A stretch of 64,000 bases of DNA from Pseudomonas alcaligenes (GTDB lineage Bacteria > Pseudomonadota > Gammaproteobacteria > Pseudomonadales > Pseudomonadaceae): positions 4,305,501 through 4,369,500 of the forward strand of contig NZ_LZEU01000001.1 in the NCBI RefSeq assembly GCF_014490745.1. The letters run 5' to 3'. The position numbers and the translations under genes were made by a program. Shown piece after piece: positions 20,490 to 29,799 of the stretch. The number at the start of each line of letters is the position of its first letter. The first letter of the stretch is position 1. The notes beneath the pieces were generated by a model. That model had not been told where the DNA came from. It searched no databases and saw only the letters and a list, made by a program, of their open reading frames with translations.

Positions 20490-22412
20490 ATGAGTATATT
20501 CAGCCACTTCCAGCAACGCTTCGAGGCGACTCGCCAGGAAGAGTATTCCCTGCAGGAATATCTCGACCTGTGCAAAGCCGATCGCAGCGCCTATGCCACG
20601 GCAGCGGAACGCCTGCTGATGGCCATCGGCGAGCCGGAGCTGATCGATACCTCGAGCAACTCGCGGTTGTCGCGGATCTTCTCCAACAAGGTGATCCGCC
20701 GCTACCCGGCCTTCGCCGACTTCCATGGCATGGAAGAGTGCATCGACCAGATCGTTGCCTACTTCCGCCATGCGGCCCAGGGCCTGGAAGAGAAGAAGCA
20801 GATCCTCTACCTGCTCGGCCCGGTCGGCGGCGGCAAGTCCTCGCTGGCCGAGAAGCTCAAGCAGCTGATGGAGAAGGTGCCCTTCTACGCGATCAAGGGT
20901 TCGCCGGTGTTCGAATCGCCGCTCGGCCTGTTCAACGCCACCGAGGATGGCGCCATCCTCGAGGAAGACTTCGGCATCCCGCGGCGCTACCTGAACAGCA
21001 TCATGTCGCCCTGGGCCACCAAGCGCCTGGCCGAGTTCGGCGGTGACATCAGCCAGTTCCGCGTGGTCAAGCTGTACCCCTCGATCCTCAACCAGATCGC
21101 CGTGGCCAAGACCGAGCCGGGCGACGAGAACAACCAGGACATCTCCGCCCTGGTCGGCAAGGTGGATATCCGCAAGCTCGAGGAATTCCCGCAGAACGAC
21201 GCCGACGCCTACAGCTACTCGGGCGCCCTGTGCCGGGCCAACCAGGGTCTGATGGAGTTCGTCGAGATGTTCAAGGCGCCGATCAAGGTACTGCACCCCT
21301 TGCTCACCGCCACCCAGGAAGGCAACTACAACAGCACCGAAGGCCTCGGCGCAATTCCCTACAGCGGCATCCTGCTGGCCCACTCCAACGAGTCGGAATG
21401 GCACAGCTTCCGCAACAACAAGAACAACGAGGCGTTCATCGACCGCATCTACATCGTCAAGGTGCCGTACTGCCTGCGCGTCACCGACGAAGTGAAGATC
21501 TACGACAAGCTACTGATCAACAGTTCCCTGGCCCACGCCCACTGCGCGCCGGACACCCTGAAGATGCTCGCCCAGTTCTCCGTGCTCAGCCGCCTGAAAG
21601 AGCCGGAAAACTCCAACATCTACTCGAAGATGCGCGTCTACGACGGCGAGAACCTCAAGGACACCGACCCCAAGGCCAAGTCGATCCAGGAGTACCGCGA
21701 CACCGCCGGGGTGGATGAAGGCATGACCGGCCTGTCGACCCGCTTCGCCTTCAAGATCCTGTCCAAGGTGTTCAACTTCGACCCGCACGAGATCGCCGCC
21801 AACCCGGTGCACCTGCTCTATGTGCTGGAACAGCAGATCGAGCAGGAACAATTCCCCGCCGAGGTGCGCGAACGCTACCTGCGCTTCATCAAGGAATACC
21901 TGGCGCCGCGCTACATCGAGTTCATCGGCAAGGAAATCCAGACCGCCTACCTGGAGTCCTACAGCGAGTACGGGCAGAACATCTTCGACCGCTACGTGCT
22001 GTACGCCGACTTCTGGATCCAGGATCAGGAATACCGCGACCCGGAAACCGGCGAGATCCTCAACCGCGTGGCCCTCAACGAGGAATTGGAGAAGATCGAG
22101 AAACCGGCCGGCATCAGCAACCCGAAGGACTTCCGCAACGAGATCGTCAACTTCGTGCTGCGCGCCCGCGCCAACAACAACGGCAAGAACCCGACCTGGC
22201 TCAGCTACGAGAAGCTGCGCGTGGTGATCGAGAAGAAGATGTTCTCCAACACCGAGGATCTGCTGCCGGTCATCAGCTTCAACGCCAAGGCGAGCAAGGA
22301 GGATCAACAGAAGCACAACGACTTCGTCACCCGAATGGTCGAGCGTGGCTACACCGAGAAGCAGGTACGCCTGCTGTCCGAGTGGTATCTGCGGGTTCGC
22401 AAGTCGCAGTAA
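20490..22412 (+). CDS. prkA: PrkA-family serine protein kinase
   Basis: Cytoplasmic protein of 640 aa, homologue of E. coli YeaG. The N-terminal two-thirds is a AAA+-like module (PrkA AAA domain) with Walker A GPVGGGKSSL near residue 115, and the C-terminal part (about 390-640) is the PrkA domain with a distant kinase fold. The family acts in stationary-phase and nitrogen-starvation responses; B. subtilis PrkA has also been described as a protease. It is the first gene of prkA-yeaH-ycgB, a trio that is nearly always linked and thought to act together. A 150-base leader with a sigma-S-like promoter precedes it. Confidence 0.93.
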   Translation: MSIFSHFQQRFEATRQEEYSLQEYLDLCKADRSAYATAAERLLMAIGEPELIDTSSNSRLSRIFSNKVIRRYPAFADFHGMEECIDQIVAYFRHAAQGLEEKKQILYLLGPVGGGKSSLAEKLKQLMEKVPFYAIKGSPVFESPLGLFNATEDGAILEEDFGIPRRYLNSIMSPWATKRLAEFGGDISQFRVVKLYPSILNQIAVAKTEPGDENNQDISALVGKVDIRKLEEFPQNDADAYSYSGALCRANQGLMEFVEMFKAPIKVLHPLLTATQEGNYNSTEGLGAIPYSGILLAHSNESEWHSFRNNKNNEAFIDRIYIVKVPYCLRVTDEVKIYDKLLINSSLAHAHCAPDTLKMLAQFSVLSRLKEPENSNIYSKMRVYDGENLKDTDPKAKSIQEYRDTAGVDEGMTGLSTRFAFKILSKVFNFDPHEIAANPVHLLYVLEQQIEQEQFPAEVRERYLRFIKEYLAPRYIEFIGKEIQTAYLESYSEYGQNIFDRYVLYADFWIQDQEYRDPETGEILNRVALNEELEKIEKPAGISNPKDFRNEIVNFVLRARANNNGKNPTWLSYEKLRVVIEKKMFSNTEDLLPVISFNAKASKEDQQKHNDFVTRMVERGYTEKQVRLLSEWYLRVRKSQ

Positions 22413-22418
22413 CCCGTC

Positions 22419-22471
22419 GCCGGCGCGCCGCCCCAAGCGGCGCCGGCCGCCATGCGCCCGGTGGGCGCATG
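22419..22471 (+). other. Two GC-rich hairpins between prkA and yeaH
   Basis: The 74-base gap is almost filled by two stems: 22419-22447 (outer arms GCCGGC...GCCGGC with inner GCCGC/GCGGC) and 22451-22471 (CATGCGCCC with GGGCGCATG around GGT). Neither has a T-run, so they look like mRNA-stabilising or processing structures that set the prkA to yeaH ratio, which is an inference. Confidence 0.55.
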
Positions 22472-22486
22472 CGCTAAGGAGACGTC

Positions 22487-23758
22487 ATGAGCTATGTGAT
22501 CGACCGGCGCCTGAATGGCAAGAACAAGAGCACGGTAAACCGCCAGCGCTTCCTGCGGCGCTACCGCGACCACATCAAGAAGGCCGTGGAGGAGGCCGTC
22601 AGCCGGCGCTCCATCACCGACATGGAGCACGGCGAACAGATCAGCATTCCCGGCCGCGATATCGACGAGCCGGTGCTGCACCATGGCCGCGGCGGCAAGC
22701 AGACCGTCGTCCACCCCGGCAACAAGGAATTCACCAGCGGCGAACGCATCGCCCGCCCGCAAGGCGGTGGTGGCGGACGCGGCAGCGGCAAGGCGAGCAA
22801 CTCCGGCGATGGCATGGACGAGTTCGTGTTCCAGATTACCCAGGAGGAATTCCTCGACTTCATGTTCGAGGATCTCGAGCTGCCCAACCTGGTCAAGCGC
22901 CACCTGACCGGCAGCGACACCTTCAAGACCGTACGCGCCGGCATCAGCAGCGAGGGCAACCCGTCGCGCATCAACATCATCCGCACCCTGCGCTCGGCCC
23001 ACGCGCGGCGCATTGCCCTGTCCGGCAGCAGCCGCGCCAAGCTCAAGCAGGCCCTGGCCGAACTGGAGCGGCTGAAACGCGACGAGCCGGACAACTTCGG
23101 CGATATCCAGGCCCTGGAGGCGGAAATCGACAAACTGCGCGCACGCATCAACCGCGTGCCGTTCCTCGATACCTTCGACCTCAAGTACAACCTGCTGACC
23201 AAGCAGCCCAACCCCAGCTCCAAGGCGGTGATGTTCTGCCTGATGGACGTGTCCGGCTCGATGACCCAGGCCACCAAGGACATCGCCAAGCGTTTCTTCA
23301 TCCTCCTGTACCTGTTCCTCAAGCGGAACTACGACAAGATCGAGGTGGTGTTCATCCGCCACCACACCAGCGCGAAAGAGGTCGACGAGGAGGAGTTCTT
23401 CTACTCGCGGGAGACCGGCGGCACCATAGTCTCCAGCGCGCTGAAGATGATGCAGGAGATCATGGCCGCGCGTTACCCGATCAACGAGTGGAACATCTAT
23501 GCCGCCCAGGCGTCGGACGGCGACAACTGGAATGACGATTCACCCATCTGCCGCGATATCCTGATCAACCAGATCATGCCGTTCGTGCAGTACTTCACCT
23601 ACGTCGAGATCACCCCGCGCGAGCACCAGGCGCTGTGGTTCGAGTACGAGCAGGTCGGCGAGAGCTACGCCGACACCTTTGCCCAGCAGCAACTGGTCTC
23701 GGCCGCGGACATTTACCCGGTGTTCCGCGAACTGTTCCAGCGCCGCCTGGTGACCTGA
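22487..23758 (+). CDS. yeaH: YeaH/YhbH family protein (UPF0229, DUF444)
   Basis: Cytoplasmic protein of 423 aa with an N-terminal charged region, a Gly-rich linker (about residues 90-105) and a von Willebrand A-like C-terminal half. The MIDAS-type motif is MDVSGSMTQ near residue 252. It starts with GGAG 7 bases before ATG 22487 and ends 11 bases before ycgB. The DUF444 family is tightly linked to PrkA and SpoVR in stress and sporulation contexts; biochemical activity is not known. The VWA domain suggests it organises a protein complex. Confidence 0.93.
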   Translation: MSYVIDRRLNGKNKSTVNRQRFLRRYRDHIKKAVEEAVSRRSITDMEHGEQISIPGRDIDEPVLHHGRGGKQTVVHPGNKEFTSGERIARPQGGGGGRGSGKASNSGDGMDEFVFQITQEEFLDFMFEDLELPNLVKRHLTGSDTFKTVRAGISSEGNPSRINIIRTLRSAHARRIALSGSSRAKLKQALAELERLKRDEPDNFGDIQALEAEIDKLRARINRVPFLDTFDLKYNLLTKQPNPSSKAVMFCLMDVSGSMTQATKDIAKRFFILLYLFLKRNYDKIEVVFIRHHTSAKEVDEEEFFYSRETGGTIVSSALKMMQEIMAARYPINEWNIYAAQASDGDNWNDDSPICRDILINQIMPFVQYFTYVEITPREHQALWFEYEQVGESYADTFAQQQLVSAADIYPVFRELFQRRLVT

Positions 23759-23769
23759 GGGGAACCGCG

Positions 23770-25335
23770 ATGACCGCCTCCGAGAAGAAACGCCAGCCGA
23801 TCTCCGTCGGCTCGGAATGGACCTTCGAACTGATCCGCAGCTACGACCGCGAGATCGCCCGCCTGGCCGAGCGCTATGCCCTCGACACCTACCCCAACCA
23901 GATCGAGGTGATCACCGCCGAGCAGATGATGGACGCCTACGCCTCGGTCGGCATGCCGCTGGGCTACCACCACTGGTCGTACGGCAAGCACTTCCTCAGC
24001 ACCGAGAAAGGCTACACCCGTGGGCAGATGGGCTTGGCCTACGAGATCGTGATCAACTCCGACCCGTGCATCGCCTACCTGATGGAAGAGAACACCATGT
24101 GCATGCAGGCACTGGTGATCGCCCATGCCTGCTATGGCCACAACAGCTTCTTCAAGGGCAACTACCTGTTCCGCACCTGGACCGACGCCAGTTCGATCAT
24201 CGACTATCTGGTGTTCGCCAAGCAGTACATCATGCAGTGCGAGGAGCGCCACGGCATCGACGCGGTGGAGGAGCTGCTGGATTCCTGCCACGCCCTGATG
24301 AACTACGGCGTCGACCGCTACAAACGGCCCTACCCGATCTCCGCCGAAGAAGAGCGGCGTCGGCAGAAGGATCGCGAGGAACACCTGCAGAAGCAGATCA
24401 ACGACCTCTGGCGCACCATTCCCAAGAGCGCCAGCAAGGGCCACGACCAGGACAACAAGCGCTGGCCGGCCGAGCCGCAGGAAAACATTCTGTACTTCCT
24501 CGAAAAGCACGCCCCGCTGCTGGAGCCCTGGCAGCGCGAGATCATCCGCATCGTGCGCAAGATTGCCCAGTACTTCTACCCGCAACGCCAGACCCAGGTG
24601 ATGAACGAAGGCTGGGCCACCTTCTGGCACTACACCCTGATGAACGACCTGTACGACGAGGGCCTGGTCACCGATGGCTTCATGATGGAGTTCCTCCAGT
24701 CGCACACCGGGGTGATCTACCAGCCCGGCTTCGACAGCCCCTACTACAGCGGCATCAACCCCTACACCCTGGGCTTCGCCATCTACTGCGACATCCGCCG
24801 CATCTGCGAACACCCTACCGAGGAAGACCGCCGCTGGTTCCCCGAGATCGCCGGCAGCGACTGGCTGAGCACCCTGAAGTTCGCCATGCAGAACTTCAAG
24901 GACGAGAGCTTCATCCTGCAGTTCCTCTCGCCCAAGGTAATCCGCGACCTCAAGCTGTTCAGCGTGCTCGACGACGACCAGCAGGACGACCTGCTGGTGC
25001 CGGCGATCCACGACGAGCCGGGCTACCGGGCGATCCGCGAGACCCTCGCCGCCCAGTACAACCTGGGCAACCGCGAGCCTAACGTGCAGATCTGGAGCGT
25101 CGACCGCCGCGGCGACCGCTCGCTGACCCTGCGCCACCAGCAGCACGACCGCAAACCGCTGGGCGACTCCACCGGCGAGGTGCTCAAGCACCTGCACCGC
25201 CTGTGGGGCTTCGACATCCACCTGGAAATCCGCCAGGGCGAGCAGATCGTCGGCCTGCAGCACGTGCCACCACGTAGCGAACAGGACAGCGACAGCGAGT
25301 ACCCGCGCCTGGATCTGGTGATCCCGCCGATCTAG
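23770..25335 (+). CDS. ycgB: SpoVR family protein YcgB
   Basis: Cytoplasmic protein of 521 aa in the SpoVR family, third gene of the prkA-yeaH-ycgB operon. ATG 23770 has a GAGGGG sequence about 8 bases upstream overlapping the yeaH stop. Family hallmarks include GYHHWSYGKHF, a Glu/His-rich core (NEGWATFWHY) that looks like a metal site, and a C-terminal RHQQHDRKPL segment. In Bacillus SpoVR affects spore cortex; in Gram-negative bacteria the molecular role is unknown and presumed to be in stationary-phase adaptation with PrkA. There is no signal peptide. Confidence 0.93.
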   Translation: MTASEKKRQPISVGSEWTFELIRSYDREIARLAERYALDTYPNQIEVITAEQMMDAYASVGMPLGYHHWSYGKHFLSTEKGYTRGQMGLAYEIVINSDPCIAYLMEENTMCMQALVIAHACYGHNSFFKGNYLFRTWTDASSIIDYLVFAKQYIMQCEERHGIDAVEELLDSCHALMNYGVDRYKRPYPISAEEERRRQKDREEHLQKQINDLWRTIPKSASKGHDQDNKRWPAEPQENILYFLEKHAPLLEPWQREIIRIVRKIAQYFYPQRQTQVMNEGWATFWHYTLMNDLYDEGLVTDGFMMEFLQSHTGVIYQPGFDSPYYSGINPYTLGFAIYCDIRRICEHPTEEDRRWFPEIAGSDWLSTLKFAMQNFKDESFILQFLSPKVIRDLKLFSVLDDDQQDDLLVPAIHDEPGYRAIRETLAAQYNLGNREPNVQIWSVDRRGDRSLTLRHQQHDRKPLGDSTGEVLKHLHRLWGFDIHLEIRQGEQIVGLQHVPPRSEQDSDSEYPRLDLVIPPI

Positions 25336-25382
25336 GCAGTCACGGCGAGCGCCGGCAACGGCGCTCATCCGGCTTTTCGCTT

Positions 25383-25404
25383 ATCCTCCGCGGCAACGGA
25401 GGAT
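25383..25404 (+). promoter_or_regulatory. Hairpin sequestering the cca Shine-Dalgarno
   Basis: ATCCTCCG (25383-25390) is perfectly complementary to CGGAGGAT (25397-25404) around a six-base loop. The second arm contains the GGAGG ribosome-binding site of cca, whose ATG is at 25411. If transcription starts upstream of 25383, the site would be closed in the folded mRNA. Confidence 0.6.
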
Positions 25405-25410
25405 TCATTC

Positions 25411-26640
25411 ATGCAGATTTACAAGGTCGGCGGCGCCGTGCGTGACCGCCTGCTCGGCTTGCCGGTCAGCGATATCGACTGGGTGGTGGTCGGCGCCACG
25501 GCCGAGGCCATGCAGGCCCAGGGCTTTCGCCCGGTGGGCGAGGACTTCCCGGTGTTCCTGCATCCGCAGAGCGGCGAGGAATACGCCCTGGCCCGCACCG
25601 AGCGCAAATCCGGCCAGGGTTACGGCGGCTTCACCTTCTACGCCAGCCCGGAAGTGACCCTGGAAGAAGACCTGATCCGCCGCGACCTGACCGTCAACGC
25701 CATGGCCGAGGACGACAGCGGCCAGGTCATCGACCCCTACGGCGGCCGGCAGGATCTTGAACAACGCCTGTTGCGTCACGTCTCCCCCGCTTTCGCCGAA
25801 GACCCGCTGCGCGTATTGCGCGTGGCCCGCTTTGCCGCCCGCTATGCCCCGCTGGGTTTTGCCGTGGCCGCGGAAACCCTGGCCCTGATGCGTCAGTTGG
25901 CCGAGTCCGGCGAACTCCAGGCACTCACCGCCGAGCGCAGCTGGAAGGAAATCTCCCGTGCCCTGCTGGAACCGCGCCCGGATGTGTTCATCCAGGTGCT
26001 GCGCGACTGCGGCGCCCTGGCCGAACTGCTGCCGGAAGTCGACGCGCTGTTCGGCGTGCCGCAGACCGCCGCGCACCACCCGGAAGTCGACACCGGCGTG
26101 CACCTGCAGATGGTGCTGCAGCAATGCGCCCGCCACGCCCAGCCGCTGACGGTGCGCTGGGCCTGCCTGCTGCATGACCTGGGCAAGGGCAGCACCCCGG
26201 AAACCGAATGGCCGCGACATATCGCCCACGAGGTACGCGGGCTGAAGCTGATCCGCGCGGTCAACGCGCGCTGCAAGGTGCCCAAGGACTGCGCCGAACT
26301 GGCCTTGCTGGTCGGCGAATACCACACCCACGGCCACCGCGCCCTGGAACTGCGTCCACACACGCTGCTGGAGCTGCTGCAGAGCTTCGACGTGTACCGC
26401 CGCCCGCAGCGCTTCGAGGAATTCCTCGCCGCCTGCGAGATGGATGCCCGCGGCCGCCTGGGTTTCGAAGAGCGCGAATACCCGCAAGCCGCCTACCTGC
26501 TCGGCGCTATGCAGGCGGCTCGTGCGGTGACGGTGCAGCCTTTGCTGGAGAGGGGCCTGCAGGGTGCCGAGCTGGGCGAGGCACTCAAGGGCGAACGGCT
26601 CAAGGCGCTCAAGGCCTACAAGGCCAGCGCCCAGACTTAG
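25411..26640 (+). CDS. cca: Multifunctional CCA-adding enzyme
   Basis: Cytoplasmic tRNA nucleotidyltransferase of 409 aa that adds or repairs the 3' CCA end. The class II nucleotidyltransferase head has [11 protein letters not shown] and the catalytic carboxylates in [18 protein letters not shown] and [16 protein letters not shown] follow. The C-terminal half holds an HD phosphohydrolase domain (LLHDLGKG near residue 255), as in the E. coli-type enzyme with 2',3'-cyclic phosphodiesterase and phosphatase activity. The gene is monocistronic, convergent with folK, and has an unusual leader hairpin over its ribosome-binding site. Confidence 0.95.
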   Translation: MQIYKVGGAVRDRLLGLPVSDIDWVVVGATAEAMQAQGFRPVGEDFPVFLHPQSGEEYALARTERKSGQGYGGFTFYASPEVTLEEDLIRRDLTVNAMAEDDSGQVIDPYGGRQDLEQRLLRHVSPAFAEDPLRVLRVARFAARYAPLGFAVAAETLALMRQLAESGELQALTAERSWKEISRALLEPRPDVFIQVLRDCGALAELLPEVDALFGVPQTAAHHPEVDTGVHLQMVLQQCARHAQPLTVRWACLLHDLGKGSTPETEWPRHIAHEVRGLKLIRAVNARCKVPKDCAELALLVGEYHTHGHRALELRPHTLLELLQSFDVYRRPQRFEEFLAACEMDARGRLGFEEREYPQAAYLLGAMQAARAVTVQPLLERGLQGAELGEALKGERLKALKAYKASAQT

Positions 26641-26655
26641 ACTGGGCTGCCCGTC

Positions 26656-27189
26656 TTATACGGGCGCGGGGAACTCGCGCAGCAGCTCGACCGGCGTCAG
26701 CTCGGCTGCTCGCCACTGGAAGGCTACAGGCCATAGTTGCTGGTCGATCTGCGCCGTGCGCCACAGCTCGGCAAAGCTGCGCCCGCTGGCCGGATGCACG
26801 GCCTGCGGCACCAGCAGTGCCAGCGGCCAGAGCACGAAGGCATTCTTGAGGATCTCGGCTCGCGGCAGCACCAGCCCGTCGAAGTTGCCCACCAGGTCGC
26901 CGTACAGCAGCACGTCGATATCCAGCGGCAGGCCCTTGCGGTTCGGCGCGTAGCGGCCGTTGTCCGCCTCGATGAACTTCAGCCGCCGATCCAGCTCGGT
27001 CAGCGGCAGATCGGTGTGTGCGCTGACCACCAGATTGAAGAACGGCCCGCTCTTGATCCCCACCGGCGCGCTCTCGAACACCGGCGAGCAGTGCAGGTCA
27101 TGGAGGAATCCGGCCAGGGCATCGAGCCCCGCGCACAGGTGCGCATTGCGCTCGATATTGCTGCCCAGGCCCAGCAGTACTCGGGTCAT
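26656..27189 (-). CDS. folK: 2-amino-4-hydroxy-6-hydroxymethyldihydropteridine pyrophosphokinase family
   Basis: Cytoplasmic HPPK-family enzyme of 177 aa in folate synthesis, which transfers pyrophosphate from ATP to the pterin made by FolB. N-terminal LLGLGSNIERNAHL and the ATP/pterin site RKGLPLDIDVLLYGD are present. It overlaps folB by four bases (ATGA at 27186-27189), so aldolase and kinase are coupled. Many pseudomonads carry a second folK elsewhere next to panB, so this may be a paralogue. Its end is 16 bases from the convergent cca stop. Confidence 0.9.
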   Translation of the reverse strand: MTRVLLGLGSNIERNAHLCAGLDALAGFLHDLHCSPVFESAPVGIKSGPFFNLVVSAHTDLPLTELDRRLKFIEADNGRYAPNRKGLPLDIDVLLYGDLVGNFDGLVLPRAEILKNAFVLWPLALLVPQAVHPASGRSFAELWRTAQIDQQLWPVAFQWRAAELTPVELLREFPAPV

Positions 27190-27539
27190 GGCTGGCTGCG
27201 CTCGATTTCCACGCCCACCGCGCGGGCGCTAGGATTGGCCCCCGGCTTGGTCGCCTTGAGCCGCAACCAGGGCATGCCGAACTCGGCCAGCAAGCTTGCC
27301 GCCAGGCGCTCGGCAAAGGTCTCGACCAGCTCGAACTGGGCCTGCGCGGCAAACGCCTGCACATGCTGGTGCACGGCGGCGTAGTCGAGCGCCAGGCTCA
27401 GCTCGTCACCCGCCGCCGCCGGGCGGATGTCCCAGGCGAAGGTCAGATCCAGCTGCAGGCACTGGCGAATCCCGCGCTCCCAGTCGTAGGCCCCGATCAG
27501 GGTGTCGACTTCCAGGCCTTCGATGAAGACTTTGTCCAA
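27186..27539 (-). CDS. folB: Dihydroneopterin aldolase
   Basis: Cytoplasmic enzyme of 117 aa that converts 7,8-dihydroneopterin to 6-hydroxymethyl-dihydropterin and glycolaldehyde, just before FolK. The family motif [19 protein letters not shown] starts near residue 4 and the active-site Lys lies in [10 protein letters not shown]. The start is placed at the TTG at 27539: GGAG lies 6 bases before it, and the protein then begins MDKVFIEGL as I recall for P. aeruginosa. An in-frame GTG at 27551 would overlap that ribosome-binding site. It is divergent from plsY. Confidence 0.85.
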   Translation of the reverse strand: MDKVFIEGLEVDTLIGAYDWERGIRQCLQLDLTFAWDIRPAAAGDELSLALDYAAVHQHVQAFAAQAQFELVETFAERLAASLLAEFGMPWLRLKATKPGANPSARAVGVEIERSQP

Positions 27540-27613
27540 GCATTTCTCCACAGCACGACAAGAGCCACGCCCCGCCGCTAGAATCGGAGCTCCCTCGCCC
27601 CGGAATGGAAACC

Positions 27614-28183
27614 ATGTTCTGGTTGTTGGTGCCGCTCGCCTACCTGCTTGGCTCGCTGTCCTTCGCCATCCTGCTCAGTCGCCTGAGCGGCGGCCCCGAC
27701 CCGCGCGCCAGCGGCTCGGGCAATCCCGGCGCCACCAACATGCTGCGCGTGGCCGGGCGCAAGCTGGCCATCCTCACCCTGCTCGGCGACCTCGGCAAGG
27801 GCCTGCTGCCAGTGCTGGTCGCCAACCTGCTCGGCCTCGACATCCGCCAGCAGGCCTGGGTCGGCCTCGCCGCCGTGATCGGCCACCTCTACCCACTGTA
27901 CTTCCGCTTCAAGGGCGGCAAGGGCGTGGCCACCGCCGCCGGCATGCTGCTCGGCCTGTATCCCCCCGCCGCCCTGCTGGCCCTCGCCGCCTGGGCGCTG
28001 ACCTTCGTGCTGACCCGCACCAGCTCGCTGGCCTCGCTGATCGCCACGCCGCTGACCCTGCCGCTGCTGGCCTGGCAGCAACCGGCGGCGCTGCTGCCAA
28101 TGTGCGCGCTGACCGGATTGATCGTCTGGCGCCACCGTAGCAATTTACGCGACCTGTTCGCCGGGCGCGAACGGCACTTCTGA
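27614..28183 (+). CDS. plsY: Acyl-phosphate:glycerol-3-phosphate acyltransferase PlsY
   Basis: Inner-membrane enzyme of 189 aa that uses acyl-phosphate from PlsX for the first acylation of glycerol-3-phosphate in phospholipid synthesis. Conserved loops are [12 protein letters not shown], the glycine-rich [20 protein letters not shown] and the C-terminal RHRSNLRDL; five or so membrane segments separate them. ATG 27614 is chosen because TGGAAA lies just upstream and the family begins near [14 protein letters not shown]; an in-frame ATG three codons earlier is possible. It ends 20 bases from the convergent tsaD stop. Confidence 0.95.
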   Translation: MFWLLVPLAYLLGSLSFAILLSRLSGGPDPRASGSGNPGATNMLRVAGRKLAILTLLGDLGKGLLPVLVANLLGLDIRQQAWVGLAAVIGHLYPLYFRFKGGKGVATAAGMLLGLYPPAALLALAAWALTFVLTRTSSLASLIATPLTLPLLAWQQPAALLPMCALTGLIVWRHRSNLRDLFAGRERHF

Positions 28184-28203
28184 ATCCGCCGGCGACAGCC
28201 ACC

Positions 28204-29229
28204 TCAGATGGCCGGCAGCTGCTCCATCGGCCAGCGCGCCTGCACACCGATCGCCGGGCCATCCTGCTGGCCGGCCAGCAGCCGCTGGCAACCGGCGTAG
28301 GCAATCATCGCGCCGTTGTCGGTGCAGAAGCGCGGACGGGCGTAGAACACCCGGCCCTTGAACTCGCCGAGCATCTTTTCCAGGGATTGGCGCAGCGCCT
28401 GGTTGGCACTGACCCCGCCGGCGATCACCAGACTGTTCAGACCGGTCTGCTTGAGCGCGCGACGGCACTTGATGGTCAGCGTATCGACCACCGCCTGCTG
28501 GAAGGCCAGCGCCACGTCGGCACGGGTCTGCTCGCTGGCATCGCCGGCCTCGCGGCACTGCTGCCAGGTGTTGAGGGTGAAGGTCTTCAGGCCGCTGAAG
28601 CTGAAATCCAGGCCCGGACGATCGGTCATCGGCCGCGGGAAGGTGAAGCGCCCCGGCGTGCCGCGCTCGGCCAGGCGGGCAATCTCCGGGCCGCCGGGAT
28701 AGGGCAGGCCCATCAGCTTGGCAGTCTTGTCGAAGGCCTCGCCGGCGGCATCGTCCACCGACTCGCCGAGCAACTGGTAATGACCGATGCCGTCGACCCG
28801 CACCAGCTGGGTGTGGCCACCGGAAACCAGCAGGGCGACGAACGGAAAGGCCGGCGGCTGTGCCTCCAGCATCGGCGCCAGCAAGTGGCCTTCCATATGA
28901 TGCACGCCGACCGCCGGAATGCCCCAGGCAAACGCCAGGGCCTGAGCGCAGGAAGCACCGACCAGCAGTGCGCCGACCAGGCCGGGGCCCGCGGTGTAGG
29001 CGATGGCCTCGATCTGCGTGCGCTCCACGCCGGCCTCGGCCAGCACCTCGCGGATCAGCGGCAGCATGCGTTTGACGTGATCGCGCGAGGCCAGCTCCGG
29101 CACCACGCCACCAAACACGCGGTGCTGCTCGATCTGGCTGAACAGGGCATCGGCCAGCAGACCGCGCTCGCTGTCGTACAGGGCGACACCGGTTTCATCG
29201 CAGGAGGTTTCCAAGCCCAGCACCAGCAT
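28204..29229 (-). CDS. tsaD: tRNA threonylcarbamoyladenosine (t6A) transferase TsaD
   Basis: Cytoplasmic enzyme of 341 aa which, with TsaB and TsaE, transfers the threonylcarbamoyl group to A37 of ANN-decoding tRNAs, a nearly universal essential modification. The N-terminus is [16 protein letters not shown]. The metal-binding His pair appears in [10 protein letters not shown], and a further Asp lies in [14 protein letters not shown] near the end. It is divergent from rpsU, with about 200 bases between, an arrangement widely conserved around the macromolecular synthesis operon. It was formerly called gcp (O-sialoglycoprotein endopeptidase). Confidence 0.96.
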   Translation of the reverse strand: MLVLGLETSCDETGVALYDSERGLLADALFSQIEQHRVFGGVVPELASRDHVKRMLPLIREVLAEAGVERTQIEAIAYTAGPGLVGALLVGASCAQALAFAWGIPAVGVHHMEGHLLAPMLEAQPPAFPFVALLVSGGHTQLVRVDGIGHYQLLGESVDDAAGEAFDKTAKLMGLPYPGGPEIARLAERGTPGRFTFPRPMTDRPGLDFSFSGLKTFTLNTWQQCREAGDASEQTRADVALAFQQAVVDTLTIKCRRALKQTGLNSLVIAGGVSANQALRQSLEKMLGEFKGRVFYARPRFCTDNGAMIAYAGCQRLLAGQQDGPAIGVQARWPMEQLPAI

Positions 29230-29317
29230 GGGTTCGCGCCTTTAATACGGGGAAATTCGAAGGCGCGCATAATAAGCGCCGCCCCACGACCCGGCCAGTG
29301 CTTTTCGATCAGAGGCT

Positions 29318-29346
29318 TTGCATTCTGCGGAACGAGGCGTTAATAT
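29318..29346 (+). promoter_or_regulatory. Promoter of the rpsU-dnaG-rpoD operon
   Basis: TTGCAT (29318-29323) and TAATAT (29341-29346) are spaced by 17 bases, in the tsaD-rpsU divergent gap. This is the best sigma-70-type promoter there and would give a leader of about 75 bases before rpsU. Confidence 0.6.
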
Positions 29347-29430
29347 CCGCAACCCTTGAAAACCGACGTATTCCCGTGCCCTAGCCGGATCGCGTCGTCC
29401 ATTCGGTAAAACAGTGAAGGTACGACCTGG

Positions 29431-29646
29431 ATGCCAGCCGTCAAAGTAAAAGAGAACGAACCCTTCGACGTAGCTCTGCGTCGCTTCAAGCGCTCCTGCG
29501 AAAAAGCCGGTGTACTGGCCGAAGTTCGCAGCCGCGAGTTCTACGAGAAGCCCACCACCGAGCGCAAGCGCAAGGCAGCTGCTGCTGTTAAGCGTCACGC
29601 CAAGAAAGTGCAGCGCGAACAGCGCCGCCGTGAGCGCCTGTACTGA
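29431..29646 (+). CDS. rpsU: 30S ribosomal protein bS21
   Basis: Small basic ribosomal protein of 71 aa, which sits near the 3' end of 16S rRNA and helps initiation on natural mRNAs. The sequence begins [20 protein letters not shown] and ends in a Lys/Arg-rich tail ([11 protein letters not shown]), as usual for bS21. It is the first gene of the macromolecular synthesis operon with dnaG and rpoD. Two hairpins follow it and can uncouple the abundant ribosomal protein from the scarce primase. Confidence 0.97.
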   Translation: MPAVKVKENEPFDVALRRFKRSCEKAGVLAEVRSREFYEKPTTERKRKAAAAVKRHAKKVQREQRRRERLY

Positions 29647-29678
29647 GTTATCAGTCGCGCCGCTGAGGTTTCCGCACT

Positions 29679-29700
29679 GCCCGGCCTATGCCGGGCTTTG
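29679..29700 (+). terminator. First hairpin after rpsU
   Basis: GCCCGGC (29679-29685) pairs with GCCGGGC (29690-29696) around CTAT and is followed by TTTGCATTTT. It is probably a leaky terminator that lowers dnaG and rpoD expression relative to rpsU, like the rpsU-dnaG terminator in E. coli. Confidence 0.75.
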
Positions 29701-29718
29701 CATTTTCAGGCTCCACTC

Positions 29719-29757
29719 AACTCCGCTTCGCCGACTGGCGAATGACCGGAGTTTTTT
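29719..29757 (+). terminator. Second hairpin before dnaG
   Basis: AACTCCG (29719-29725) pairs with CGGAGTT (29747-29753), with an inner stem TTCGCC/GGCGAA and six T including the arm end. A second terminator or attenuator between rpsU and dnaG. Confidence 0.75.
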
Positions 29758-29799
29758 CGTTTATGCTCCCGCCTCTGGCAACCGCACACTGACGAGCTC

